Shown here in pieces: positions 1-8,272 of a stretch of DNA of 29,194 nucleotides. A program made the translations under genes and the position numbers. Position 1 is the stretch's first letter; each line of letters opens with the position of its first letter. The notes beneath the pieces are model-generated. The model did not search any database and was not told the origin of the DNA. It saw nothing but the letters and a program-made list of their open reading frames with translations. Source of the stretch: Actinophytocola sp045807065 (GTDB lineage Bacteria > Actinomycetota > Actinomycetes > Mycobacteriales > Pseudonocardiaceae); NCBI RefSeq assembly GCF_045807065.1, contig NZ_JBJMIE010000207.1, positions 1 through 29,194 of the forward strand, given 5' to 3'.

Positions 1-64
1 GACCGTTGGACACGCGGGTCCAGACGGTTGGACACGCGGGTCCGGGCCGTTGGACACGCGGGTG
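1..64. repeat. 22-bp tandem repeat, three copies, cut by the window edge
   Basis: The core GTTGGACACGCGGGT occurs at 5-19, 27-41 and 49-63 with an exact 22-bp period and only small changes in the 7-bp spacer. The last copy ends 2 bp before the stop codon of the minus-strand mannosyltransferase gene, so the array lies directly 3' of that gene. It probably continues upstream of the window. No open frame or hairpin explains it. It could be an intergenic minisatellite or a dispersed repeat family; the sequence alone does not decide. Confidence 0.85.
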
Positions 65-65
65 G

Positions 66-1640
66 TCAGCGCCAGGAGGGGAGCCACAGTTCCTGTTGCC
101 AGTGGGCCTCGGTGATCGAGTCGCCGTTGAGGATGGGCCACAGCCAGACGAAGTTGGCGACCACGATGCCCACGTACAGGGCCACGACGAGCAGACCTGT
201 CCCTCGGCGTTCGTACCCGTCGCGGACCGTGCCCATGATCTGGCCGAGGACCAGCACGATGCCCAGGACCAGGAACGCGGCCATCGGTGTGGCGTAGAAG
301 AAGTACATCTGGCGGTCGAGGTTGGTGAACCACGGCAGCAGGCCCGCCAGGTAGGCCACCACGACCGCCGCGTAGCGCCAGTCCAGGCGGGCGATCATGC
401 GCCACAGGCCCCAGCCGAGCACCGGCAGCGACACCCACCACAGGGCGGGGGTGCCGATCAGCATGGTGGCGCTCACGCACCGCTGCTCGCCGCAGGAGAC
501 CGTGCCGCCGTTGTAGTAGTAGAGCATCGGCCGCAGGCTCATCGGCCACGTCCACGGCTTGGACTCCCACGGGTGCTGGTTGGTCACCGGGGTCACCAGG
601 TGCTCGTGGAAGTTCAGCACGTTGCCCGAGTACTGCCACAGCGACCGCAGCGCCTGGGGGATGAAGTCGTACCAGCCGTGGTGCACCGACTCGTCGGCCA
701 GGTGCCGGTCGACGCCCGTCTCGGACGTCAGCCAGCCCCACCACGTGGACAGGTACACCAGCAGGCCGACGACCACGAACGCCCACACGCCCGGCAGCAC
801 GTCCTTGACCAGCGCGCCGCGCCACGGCCGCTCGACCCCGGCCGCGCGGCGCGCGGTGGCGTCCCAGAACACGGTGAGCAGGCCGAACGCCATGATGAAG
901 AAGACACCCGACCACTTGGACCCGCACGCCAGCCCGAGCGACACCCCGCCCAGGAACCGCCACCAGCGGAACCCCAGCCACGGGCCGTGCACCGACTCGG
1001 TCGCCCAGCCCTCGCGGACGGCGACCGCCAGCCGGTTGCGCACCTGGTCCCGGTCGAGCAGCAGGCAGCCGAAGGCCGCCAGGACGAAGAACGCGAGGTA
1101 GATGTCCAGCATCCCCATGCGGCCCTGGACGTGGGACACCCCGTCGCAGATCAGCAGGACGCCGGCGATGCCGCCGAGCAGGGTGGACCGGGTCAGCCGC
1201 CGCGCGATCCGGATGATCATCAGGATCATGAGCGCGCTGCACAGCGCCGCCGTGAACCGCCAGCCCCAGGAGTTGTAGCCGAACAGCCACTCGCCGAGCG
1301 CGATGAGCTCCTTGCCCACCGGCGGGTGGACGGTCAGCTCGTAGGCCGGGTTGTCCTCGTAGCCGCCGTTGCGCAGCATCTCCCACGCCTGCGGCACGTA
1401 GTGCTTCTCGTCGAAGACCGGCGTGCCCTCGGGGTCGGTCGGGAAGCCGAGGTTCTGCAGCCGCACGAACCCGCCGAAGACCGCCAGGAAGCCGGCGACC
1501 AGCCACGCGCGCAGCCGGTCGGCGGGCATCGGCTTGCCGATCAGGTGGATCTCGGCGAGGTCGGCTTCGGACAGCGGTCGCCCGCCGGCACCACTCAGGC
1601 TGGGGGAAACCACAGCCTCGCGATCGACGGTAAGACTCAC
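66..1640 (-). CDS. pmt: Dolichyl-phosphate-mannose--protein O-mannosyltransferase (PMT, GT39 family)
   Basis: This 524-residue multi-pass membrane protein should transfer mannose from polyprenyl-phosphate-mannose to Ser/Thr of exported proteins at the outer face of the cytoplasmic membrane. The first lumen-side loop carries FDEKHYVPQAW, with the conserved Asp-Glu pair at about D77-E78, followed by alternating hydrophobic segments and the family's HPPVGK and GFRWWRFL regions. It resembles M. tuberculosis Rv1002c in family and in lying divergent to rsmI. I chose the GTG at 1640 (reading VSLTVDREAVV) because the open frame further upstream runs into the divergent rsmI coding region at 1705; no strong Shine-Dalgarno (SD) sequence precedes it, so the start is moderately sure. 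The gene ends against a 22-bp repeat array. Confidence 0.93.
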   Translation of the reverse strand: MSLTVDREAVVSPSLSGAGGRPLSEADLAEIHLIGKPMPADRLRAWLVAGFLAVFGGFVRLQNLGFPTDPEGTPVFDEKHYVPQAWEMLRNGGYEDNPAYELTVHPPVGKELIALGEWLFGYNSWGWRFTAALCSALMILMIIRIARRLTRSTLLGGIAGVLLICDGVSHVQGRMGMLDIYLAFFVLAAFGCLLLDRDQVRNRLAVAVREGWATESVHGPWLGFRWWRFLGGVSLGLACGSKWSGVFFIMAFGLLTVFWDATARRAAGVERPWRGALVKDVLPGVWAFVVVGLLVYLSTWWGWLTSETGVDRHLADESVHHGWYDFIPQALRSLWQYSGNVLNFHEHLVTPVTNQHPWESKPWTWPMSLRPMLYYYNGGTVSCGEQRCVSATMLIGTPALWWVSLPVLGWGLWRMIARLDWRYAAVVVAYLAGLLPWFTNLDRQMYFFYATPMAAFLVLGIVLVLGQIMGTVRDGYERRGTGLLVVALYVGIVVANFVWLWPILNGDSITEAHWQQELWLPSWR

Positions 1641-1704
1641 GGGCAAGGATCGTAGGCGGCGCCGTGTGGTGCCCGCGTCTGGATCACCAACTCGGAGCAG
1701 TGCG

Positions 1705-2538
1705 ATGACTGAACACGGCAGGCTCGTCCTCGCCGCCACCCCGCTCGGCGACTCGCGGGACGCCTCCCCGCGCCTGGTCGAGGCCCTGGCCACCGCGGAC
1801 GTCGTCGCGGCGGAGGACACCCGCAGGACGCGCGCGCTCGCCGCGGCCCTCGGCGCCGCGCCGGCCGGCCGGCTCGTGTCCTTCTACGACGCCGTCGAGA
1901 CCAGCCGGCTCGGCGGCCTGGTGGCGGCCGTCGAGGGTGGCCAGACGGTCCTGCTGGTCACCGACGCGGGCATGCCGAGCGTCTCCGACCCCGGGTTCCG
2001 CCTGGTGGCGGCCTGCGTGGCGAAGGACCTGCCGGTCACCTGCCTGCCGGGGCCGTCGGCGGTGACCACCGCGCTGGCGCTGTCCGGGCTGCCGTGTGAG
2101 CGGTTCTGCTTCGAGGGCTTCGCGCCGCGCAAGGACGGCGAGCGGCGCCGGTTCTTCGCCGCGCTGGCCGAGGAGCCGCGCACGGCCGTGTTCTTCGAGT
2201 CGCCGCACCGGATCGCGGCGACGCTGGCGCTGGCCGCCGAGGTGCTGGGGGAGGAGCGGCGCGCGGCGGTGTGCCGGGAGCTGACCAAGCCGTACGAGGA
2301 GGTCCGCCGGGGCGGTCTGCGTGAGCTGGCGGACTGGGCGGCGGACGGGGTCCGCGGTGAGATCACCGTGGTCCTCGCCGGCGCCGAGCGGCGGCGGGAA
2401 CAGGACATGGACGCGCTCGCGGCCGAGGTGCGTCGCCTGGCCGACGGGGGCATGCGGCTCAAGGACGCGGCCGCACAGGTCGCCGACGCGTCCGGGGTGA
2501 GCAAGAAGGCTCTCTACGACGCCGCTGTTCGCGGTTGA
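1705..2538 (+). CDS. rsmI: 16S rRNA (cytidine(1402)-2'-O)-methyltransferase RsmI
   Basis: RsmI 2'-O-methylates C1402 in the 16S rRNA decoding centre using SAM. The 277-residue protein shows the tetrapyrrole-methylase fold motifs in order: an N-terminal strand LVLAATPLGD, AAEDTRR, VTDAGMPSVSDPG, LPGPSAVTTALALSGLP and FFESPHRI. Length is normal for the family. ATG 1705 is preceded by GGAG about 7 nt upstream and matches the usual family start. The gene is divergent from the mannosyltransferase with only 64 bp between them, so both promoters must lie in or near that gap. Its stop codon overlaps the -35 box of the next promoter. Confidence 0.95.
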   Translation: MTEHGRLVLAATPLGDSRDASPRLVEALATADVVAAEDTRRTRALAAALGAAPAGRLVSFYDAVETSRLGGLVAAVEGGQTVLLVTDAGMPSVSDPGFRLVAACVAKDLPVTCLPGPSAVTTALALSGLPCERFCFEGFAPRKDGERRRFFAALAEEPRTAVFFESPHRIAATLALAAEVLGEERRAAVCRELTKPYEEVRRGGLRELADWAADGVRGEITVVLAGAERRREQDMDALAAEVRRLADGGMRLKDAAAQVADASGVSKKALYDAAVRG

Positions 2539-2565
2539 CCTGGAGCGTGCTCCAGGGTGTTTGCT
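2535..2565 (+). promoter_or_regulatory. MerR-type promoter/operator of the aldo/keto reductase gene
   Basis: A -35 box TTGACC (2535-2540) is followed by the palindrome CCTGGAGC-GT-GCTCCAGG (2539-2556) and a weak -10 near 2560-2565, giving a spacer of about 19 bp. A long spacer filled by a dyad is the hallmark of promoters activated by MerR-family regulators through DNA untwisting. The -35 overlaps the rsmI stop codon. No merR gene is present in the window, so the regulator would act in trans. Confidence 0.6.
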
Positions 2566-2596
2566 GGGGCAACCACAAGCGAAGGAGGAGAAGCAC

Positions 2597-3580
<984 letters not shown>

Positions 3581-3588
3581 CATCCGGG

Positions 3589-3628
3589 AAGGGCACCCGT
3601 GGGACCTCGCACGTCCACGGGTGCCCTT
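3589..3628. terminator. Bidirectional terminator between converging genes
   Basis: AAGGGCACCCGTGG (3589-3602) pairs perfectly with CCACGGGTGCCCTT (3615-3628) around a 12-nt loop. It lies between the convergent aldo/keto reductase and ABM-protein genes and touches the latter's stop codon, so it can serve both strands. There is no long U tract, as is common in high-GC actinobacteria. Confidence 0.8.
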
Positions 3629-3939
3629 CAGGGCAGTTCGGCGAGGGCGGCGGTCCGGTGGACCACCGTCACGTCGCTCTCGGTCAGCATCGCGAGCGCC
3701 TCGGGCTCGACCTTCGCGGCGGTGACGTCCGAACCCGCGAAGGCCTCGATGGCGGCCAGCGACGCCCACATGGTGTGGGCCGTCAGTTCGACCACCTCGC
3801 CGAGCGGCCGGGTCAGGAGCAACGCGCCCCGGAAACCGGCCAGCGCGCGCAGCTCCGGCAGCAGCGTCTTCTCGAAGTAGTGCTGGTAGTCCGCCGCACC
3901 GGCCCCGGTCGCCCGTGCCGACCACGTCCTCACGATCAT
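3628..3939 (-). CDS. Small ABM-fold (antibiotic biosynthesis monooxygenase-like) protein
   Basis: The 103-residue protein fits the dimeric alpha/beta-barrel ABM family: a first strand MIVRTWSARAT, a helix around YQHYFEKTLLPEL, then FRGALLLTR and the central HTMWASLAAIEAFAG motif in which a conserved Trp precedes the second helix. Members are cofactor-free oxygenases or small scavenging enzymes; the substrate is unknown. It starts 15 bp after the ABC permease stop on the same strand, so it is very likely the last gene of the ABC operon. Confidence 0.75.
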   Translation of the reverse strand: MIVRTWSARATGAGAADYQHYFEKTLLPELRALAGFRGALLLTRPLGEVVELTAHTMWASLAAIEAFAGSDVTAAKVEPEALAMLTESDVTVVHRTAALAELP

Positions 3940-3954
3940 GGGGTGAGTCTTACC

Positions 3955-4779
3955 TCAGGCGTTCTCCTTCTGGAAGGTCCGCGCACCCCACCACACGGCC
4001 AGGACCGTGATCACGAACAGCACCACGCTGCCGGTGAGCAGCCCGTCCGCCGAGTAGTCGCCGCGGAACGACGCCCGCTCGGCGTCCATGACGTGCGCGA
4101 ACGGGTTGATGCGCGACAGCACGTACAGCCAGCGCGGCGCCAGGTCGGTCGTGATCGGGATGAGGATCCCGGTGAGCAGCAGCAACGGCACCGAGATCGT
4201 GGTCAGCAGCGCCGGGAACGCCTCCTCGCTGCGCACCAGCAGGGCCATCGCGTACGAGCTGGACGACAGCGTGATGGCCAGCAGCATCACCATGACCAGG
4301 CACAGCAGCACCCCGGCGAACGGCGCCCGCATCCCGAACACGAGGTAGGCCACGAGCAGCAGCAACAGCGCCTGGAACAGCAGCTGGACGGTGTCGTGCA
4401 GCACCCGCCCGAGCAGCAGCGCGAGCCGGCTCACGGGCGTCACCCGCATCCGTTCGACCACGCCGTGGCGCAGGTCGCCCAGTAGCGCGAAGCCGGCGAA
4501 CATGCTGCCGAACAGCCCGAGCTGCACCAGGAGACCCGGGGCGAGGACCTGCCAGCTGTCGCCGGGCGGAAACCCGGGGGTGCTGGCGACGATCTTCTCC
4601 ATCAGCGGCCCGAACAGCAGCAGGTACAGCAGCGGCTGCATGATGCCGATCAGCACCCACGCGGGGTTGCGCAGGGAGATCGCCATGTGCCGGCGGAACA
4701 CCAGCCAGGTCTCACGCGGCATGCCGCCCCCTCGCCGGCCGCGGGCGCCGGAACGCTCCGTGACGTCCTGGGTGTTCAT
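3955..4779 (-). CDS. ABC-2 type transporter permease (DrrB-like)
   Basis: The 274-residue integral membrane protein has about six hydrophobic segments and the ABC-2 signature region (YVLSRINPFAHVMDAERASF). A charged N-terminal cytoplasmic stretch precedes the first segment. The start ATG overlaps the ATPase stop by 4 bp (ATGA), so the two are translationally coupled and form one exporter. DrrAB-type pairs export hydrophobic drugs or lipids; the real substrate is not determined here. The C terminus ends 15 bp before the ABM gene. Confidence 0.9.
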   Translation of the reverse strand: MNTQDVTERSGARGRRGGGMPRETWLVFRRHMAISLRNPAWVLIGIMQPLLYLLLFGPLMEKIVASTPGFPPGDSWQVLAPGLLVQLGLFGSMFAGFALLGDLRHGVVERMRVTPVSRLALLLGRVLHDTVQLLFQALLLLLVAYLVFGMRAPFAGVLLCLVMVMLLAITLSSSSYAMALLVRSEEAFPALLTTISVPLLLLTGILIPITTDLAPRWLYVLSRINPFAHVMDAERASFRGDYSADGLLTGSVVLFVITVLAVWWGARTFQKENA

Positions 4780-5765
4780 GACTCGCTCCCCGAGTTCCGC
4801 TCATCGTGGCCCTCCTCCGCGTCGCGCAGGGTGCGGCCGGTCATGGCGAGGAACACGTCGTCCAGCGAGGGCCGCTGCACCTGGATCGACGTCATGGCGA
4901 TGCTCTTCGCGTCCAGTGCCCGCAGCAGCTCCGGCAGCGCGGTGTCGCCCCGCGGCACCCGGAACCGGACCGTGCCGTCGGGCGACGTGGTGACCTCCGA
5001 CGCGCCGGGCAGGCGACCCGCGATCTCGGCGGCGTCCGCGACCGACTCGGGTGGCACCGCCACGACGACGCCGTCGCCGGACAACCGCGCCTTCAGCTCG
5101 TCGGGCGTGCCCTCGGCGACGAGCTGGCCGTGGTCGATGACGAGGATCCGGTCGCACAGCGAGTCGGCCTCGTCGAGGTAGTGGGTGGTCAGGAACACGG
5201 TCACGTCGTGCTCGCCGCGCAGCGAGCGGATGTGCTCCCACAGGTTCGCCCGGCTCTGCGGGTCGAGGCCGGTGGTCGGTTCGTCCAGGAACACCAGACC
5301 GGGGGAGTGGATCAACCCGAGTGCGATGTCCAGCCGGCGCTTCTGCCCGCCGGACAGGGTCTTGACCAGCCGTTGCTCGAGCCCCTCGATGTCGAGCTGG
5401 GCGGCGAGCTCGGCGCCGCGCCGGACGGCGTCGGCCTTCGGGAGCCCGTAGAACCGGCCCTGGATCTCGATCTCCTCGATCACCCGGCACTCGGGTGCCG
5501 TGCCGCCGCCCTGGGCGACGTCCCCGATCTTCGTGCGCACCCCGACCGGGTCGGCGAGCAGGTCGACGCCGCCGACGGTGGCGGTGCCGGCGGTCGGCCG
5601 CAGCAGTGTCGTGAGCATCCGCAGTGTGGTCGTCTTCCCGGCGCCGTTCGGACCGAGGAAGCCGACCAGCTCCCCAGCGTGCACGTCGAGGTCCACTCCG
5701 CGGACGGCCTCGACAGCACGGCCCCGGGACCGGAAGGTCCGAGCGAGGCCGCGAGCTTCGATCAT
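4776..5765 (-). CDS. ABC transporter ATP-binding protein (DrrA-like)
   Basis: The 329-residue ATPase powers the downstream permease. The Walker A motif GPNGAGKTT starts at residue 38, the signature is LSGGQKRRLDIA, Walker B is LVFLDEPTTGLDP and the switch His lies in TTHYLDEAD. A C-terminal extension (about residues 225-329, including QRPSLDDVFLAMTGR) is typical of the DrrA/daunorubicin-resistance subfamily. All catalytic residues are intact. It is the first gene of the ATPase-permease-ABM operon, lies directly downstream of the tetR gene on the same strand, and is probably repressed by that regulator. Confidence 0.93.
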   Translation of the reverse strand: MIEARGLARTFRSRGRAVEAVRGVDLDVHAGELVGFLGPNGAGKTTTLRMLTTLLRPTAGTATVGGVDLLADPVGVRTKIGDVAQGGGTAPECRVIEEIEIQGRFYGLPKADAVRRGAELAAQLDIEGLEQRLVKTLSGGQKRRLDIALGLIHSPGLVFLDEPTTGLDPQSRANLWEHIRSLRGEHDVTVFLTTHYLDEADSLCDRILVIDHGQLVAEGTPDELKARLSGDGVVVAVPPESVADAAEIAGRLPGASEVTTSPDGTVRFRVPRGDTALPELLRALDAKSIAMTSIQVQRPSLDDVFLAMTGRTLRDAEEGHDERNSGSES

Positions 5766-5783
5766 GTCTGCCCTTTCTGGTAA

Positions 5784-5835
5784 TCAAATTTGACTAGAGT
5801 CCGGACAGCATGGCTTGTCGACTACGCCAAGTCAA
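5784..5835 (-). promoter_or_regulatory. Promoter and palindromic operator of the ABC operon
   Basis: On the minus strand TTGACT (5835-5830) is separated by exactly 17 bp from CATGCT (5812-5807), a good -35/-10 pair placed just after the tetR stop codon. Downstream of the predicted transcription start lies the perfect palindrome TCAAATTTGA (5784-5793), suitably placed for a TetR-type repressor acting as a block. The assignment of the repressor is inference from adjacency. Confidence 0.5.
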
Positions 5836-5839
5836 ACCC

Positions 5840-6397
5840 CTAATCCTTCTGGGCCGCTCGGACGACACCATCGATGGCGGCGACGACACGCTCCGCGGCG
5901 TGCTCGGGATCGGGTTGACCGGCGTCGAGCCAGGCGATGACGGCCTCCTGTGCGACGGTCGGGATCAGCCGCGCCGCCCAGTCGCGCCAGGCGGGCTCCG
6001 GGATGGCGGCGTCGAGGTAGTGGTGGGCGATCGCGGTACCCGCGTCCCGCATGCGGTCGACGACGTCCCGGAACTCCGGCTCGCGTGCGGCGTGCCGGAA
6101 CAGCAGCCGGAAGCCGTCCGGATCGGCCGCGGCCGCGTGGACCAGCTGGGTGACGCTGCCGCCGTCGTACTCGCTCCCGACGGTGCCGGCGAGGTGGTCG
6201 CGTGCCCGGTCGAGCACCGCCCGGTACAGCTCGTTCTTCGAGGTGAAGTGCCGGTAGAGGATCACGTGCGTGACGCCCGCCGCGGCGGCGACCTCGTCCA
6301 GCCCCGTGGCCGCGTAACCGCCGCGGGCGAAGGCCCCGGTGGCCGCGGCCAGGATCTGCTCGCGCCGCTCGGCGCGCGGTAGCCGTCGGGCGACCAC
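5840..6397 (-). CDS. TetR-family transcriptional regulator
   Basis: The protein (185 residues from the preferred start) has an N-terminal TetR helix-turn-helix at about residues 10-56: REQILAAATGAF, then GLDEVAAAAGVT, then ILYRHFTSKNELYRAV. The remaining helical domain would bind a small ligand. GTG 6397 is preferred over the upstream TTG at 6415 because AAGGAGG sits 5 nt before it. The gene is immediately upstream of the ABC exporter operon on the same strand and divergent from the P450 gene, the usual arrangement for a local repressor of efflux. Confidence 0.9.
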   Translation of the reverse strand: MVARRLPRAERREQILAAATGAFARGGYAATGLDEVAAAAGVTHVILYRHFTSKNELYRAVLDRARDHLAGTVGSEYDGGSVTQLVHAAAADPDGFRLLFRHAAREPEFRDVVDRMRDAGTAIAHHYLDAAIPEPAWRDWAARLIPTVAQEAVIAWLDAGQPDPEHAAERVVAAIDGVVRAAQKD

Positions 6398-6435
6398 GGG
6401 CACCTCCTTGTTCAAGTCGGACTATACAAGTAGCG

Positions 6436-6457
6436 TTGTTTACATCCTCTTATACAA
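6436..6457. promoter_or_regulatory. Inverted repeat in the tetR/P450 divergent intergenic region
   Basis: TTGTTTA (6436-6442) and TATACAA (6451-6457) form an inverted repeat (6 of 7 positions) around an 8-nt spacer in a locally AT-rich patch between divergent tetR and P450 starts. A second TATACAA occurs at 6423-6429. The position and symmetry suit a TetR operator controlling both directions. It does not match the TCAAATTTGA palindrome of the ABC promoter, so only one of them may be the true target. Confidence 0.4.
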
Positions 6458-6482
6458 AACCACCTTTACTTGGAGCGTGGCC

Positions 6483-7580
6483 GTGACCATCCAGCGGACG
6501 CACACCCCGGTCGGCGACGAGGCGTGGCAGGTCACCGGCCATGCCGCCGTCCGGGGCCTGCTCGACGACGACCGGCTCGGCCGGTCCCACCGGACCCCGG
6601 AGACGGCCGCGCGCACGGGCGAGTCGGCGTTGTTCGGCGGCCCGCTCGGCGACTTCGACACCGAGTTCGCCGACCACGCCCGCATGCGGGCGCTGCTCCA
6701 GCCGCACTTCTCGCCCAGGCGGATGCGTGCGCTGGCGCCGCGGGTCGAGGAGCTGACCACCCGCCTGCTCGACGACCTGGCCGAGCAGGGTCCGCCGGCC
6801 GACCTGCACGCGGCGCTCGCGGTCCCGCTGCCGGTGCTCGTGATCTGCGAGCTGCTCGGCGTCCCGTACGACGACCGCGACCAGTTCCGCGCCTGGACCG
6901 ACGACATCGGCAACACCCGGGACGGGGCCAGGTCGCAGCGCGCGCTCGGGGAGCTGTTCGCCTACGGCCAGGAGCTGGTCGCCCGCAAGCGGGATGAGCC
7001 GGGCGACGACGTGCTGTCCCGGCTCTGCGCGACCGGAGGCATGACCGATCCCGAGATCGCCGGCCTCGGGATGGCGCTGCTGTTCGCCGGGCACGAGACG
7101 ACCGTGGTCCGGATCGGCATGGGCGCCCTGCTGCTGCTGAGCAACCCGGAGCAGTGGCAGGCGCTGGTCCACGATCCCGGACTGGTGCCGAACACCGTCG
7201 AGGAGATCCTGCGTACCGCGACGAAGAGCGGCGGCACCGGCCTGCCCCGCTACGCCCGCACCGAGCTGGAGTACGACGGCGCCGCCATCCACACCGGCGA
7301 CCTCGTGCTGCTGAACCTGAGCTCGGCCAACCACGATCCCGAGGTCTTCCCCGAACCGGAACGCGTGGACGTCACCCGCCCCGCCGGGCCGCACCTCACG
7401 TTCGGCCACGGCGCCCGGTACTGCCTCGGTGCCCCGCTGGCCCGCATCGAGCTGGGGGCGGTGTTCACCCAGCTGCCCAGGCGGTTCCCCGGCCTGCGTC
7501 TCGCCGTGGACCCCGCGGAGGTGCGGCTGCGGGAGGACACGCTGACCGGCGGACTGGTGGAGCTGCCCGTGCGGTGGTGA
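6483..7580 (+). CDS. Cytochrome P450, N-terminally short
   Basis: This haem-thiolate monooxygenase shows the I-helix AGHETT oxygen-activation motif, the K-helix ExxR (EEIL-R), and the haem-binding loop FGHGARYCLG with the Cys ligand. With GTG 6483 (TTGGAG 7 nt upstream) the protein has 365 residues, against roughly 400 for most bacterial P450s. The reading begins almost at the AWQVTGHAAVRGLL strand, so the first 30-40 residues usually found before it are missing; no in-frame upstream sequence looks like them. No ferredoxin or reductase gene is adjacent. It may modify the compound exported by the divergent ABC operon, but this is only inferred from position. Confidence 0.9.
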   Translation: MTIQRTHTPVGDEAWQVTGHAAVRGLLDDDRLGRSHRTPETAARTGESALFGGPLGDFDTEFADHARMRALLQPHFSPRRMRALAPRVEELTTRLLDDLAEQGPPADLHAALAVPLPVLVICELLGVPYDDRDQFRAWTDDIGNTRDGARSQRALGELFAYGQELVARKRDEPGDDVLSRLCATGGMTDPEIAGLGMALLFAGHETTVVRIGMGALLLLSNPEQWQALVHDPGLVPNTVEEILRTATKSGGTGLPRYARTELEYDGAAIHTGDLVLLNLSSANHDPEVFPEPERVDVTRPAGPHLTFGHGARYCLGAPLARIELGAVFTQLPRRFPGLRLAVDPAEVRLREDTLTGGLVELPVRW

Positions 7581-8213
7581 TCAGGCCTCCGCCGGCGGCG
7601 CACCCATCGGCGGCGCTGGGGACGGCGGCGCGCCGAACTCGGCGCCCTCGTCGTCGGCCATCACGTACTTGCCGGACTCGAGCCGCTCGACCAGTCCGCG
7701 CAGCCACGCCTCCTGTGTCTCCACGGCCCCCACCCACAGCCGGTACAGCTCCTCGACGTGCTCTGGCTGGCCCCAGCTGGTCCCGTTCTCCAGCACGTTC
7801 TGCGCGGTGGCGCGATAGCCGGCCACCTGCGTCAACCGGTGCCGCAGCAGGCTCAGCGCCTTGGCGCGGGGGAGTGCCGGGAGGAACGTCACGGCGGCGG
7901 CCAGCCGGAAGGAGCCCTGAGCTGAGTCGTCGCTGTCCGCCAGGTAACGCGCCACGAGCAGCTGGAACTCACTCTCGCCGACTTGCGTGAGCCGGTAGGC
8001 GGTGCGGTCCGGTCCGGCCGCGGGCGCATCCGTCGAGGCGACCTCGAGCAGCCGCTCGGTCGCCATCTTCTTCAGCGCGTGGTAGATCGAGCCGGGCGCC
8101 ACGTTCGCCCACTTGTCCGCTGACCACGTCAGCAGCTCGCGGCGGACCTGGTAGCCGTGCGCGGTGCCGTACATCCGCACGACCCCGAGCACCAAGAGCC
8201 GCGTGGCGGACAC
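7581..8213 (-). CDS. PadR-family transcriptional regulator
   Basis: The 210-residue protein has an N-terminal winged helix of PadR type (LLVLGVVRMYGTAHGYQVRREL, then the recognition region GSIYHALKKMA) and a longer C-terminal helical domain (about residues 90-190) for dimerisation, as in the PadR-s2/Vir group. The GTG start at 8213 has a good SD, AGGAGG, 6 nt upstream. The last residues are rich in Pro and Ala (SPAPPMGAPPAEA). Its stop directly abuts that of the convergent P450 gene with no room for a terminator. It is divergent from metG. The target is unknown; PadR proteins often control their own gene and nearby efflux or detoxification genes. Confidence 0.9.
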   Translation of the reverse strand: MSATRLLVLGVVRMYGTAHGYQVRRELLTWSADKWANVAPGSIYHALKKMATERLLEVASTDAPAAGPDRTAYRLTQVGESEFQLLVARYLADSDDSAQGSFRLAAAVTFLPALPRAKALSLLRHRLTQVAGYRATAQNVLENGTSWGQPEHVEELYRLWVGAVETQEAWLRGLVERLESGKYVMADDEGAEFGAPPSPAPPMGAPPAEA

Positions 8214-8258
8214 CGCTTCCTCCTGACAACCCGTTCGTCCTCGCCCCCTGCTGCTCCG

Positions 8259-8264
8259 TAGGCT
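8259..8264 (+). promoter_or_regulatory. TAGGCT -10 box of metG
   Basis: TAGGCT lies 8 nt before the metG ATG and no SD is visible, so the mRNA is probably leaderless or nearly so. The same hexamer precedes three other starts in this window. Confidence 0.5.
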
Positions 8265-8272
8265 ATTCGGGT

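Noticed and set aside
6..1655. A 549-codon plus-strand frame over the mannosyltransferase gene
   Set aside because: The opposite strand encodes a clear PMT with membrane segments and the conserved Asp-Glu pair; this frame is compositionally odd (His, Gln, Arg).
3628..8213. A complete natural-product gene cluster
   Set aside because: No synthase, carrier protein or precursor gene is present; only transport, regulation and oxidation functions can be supported.
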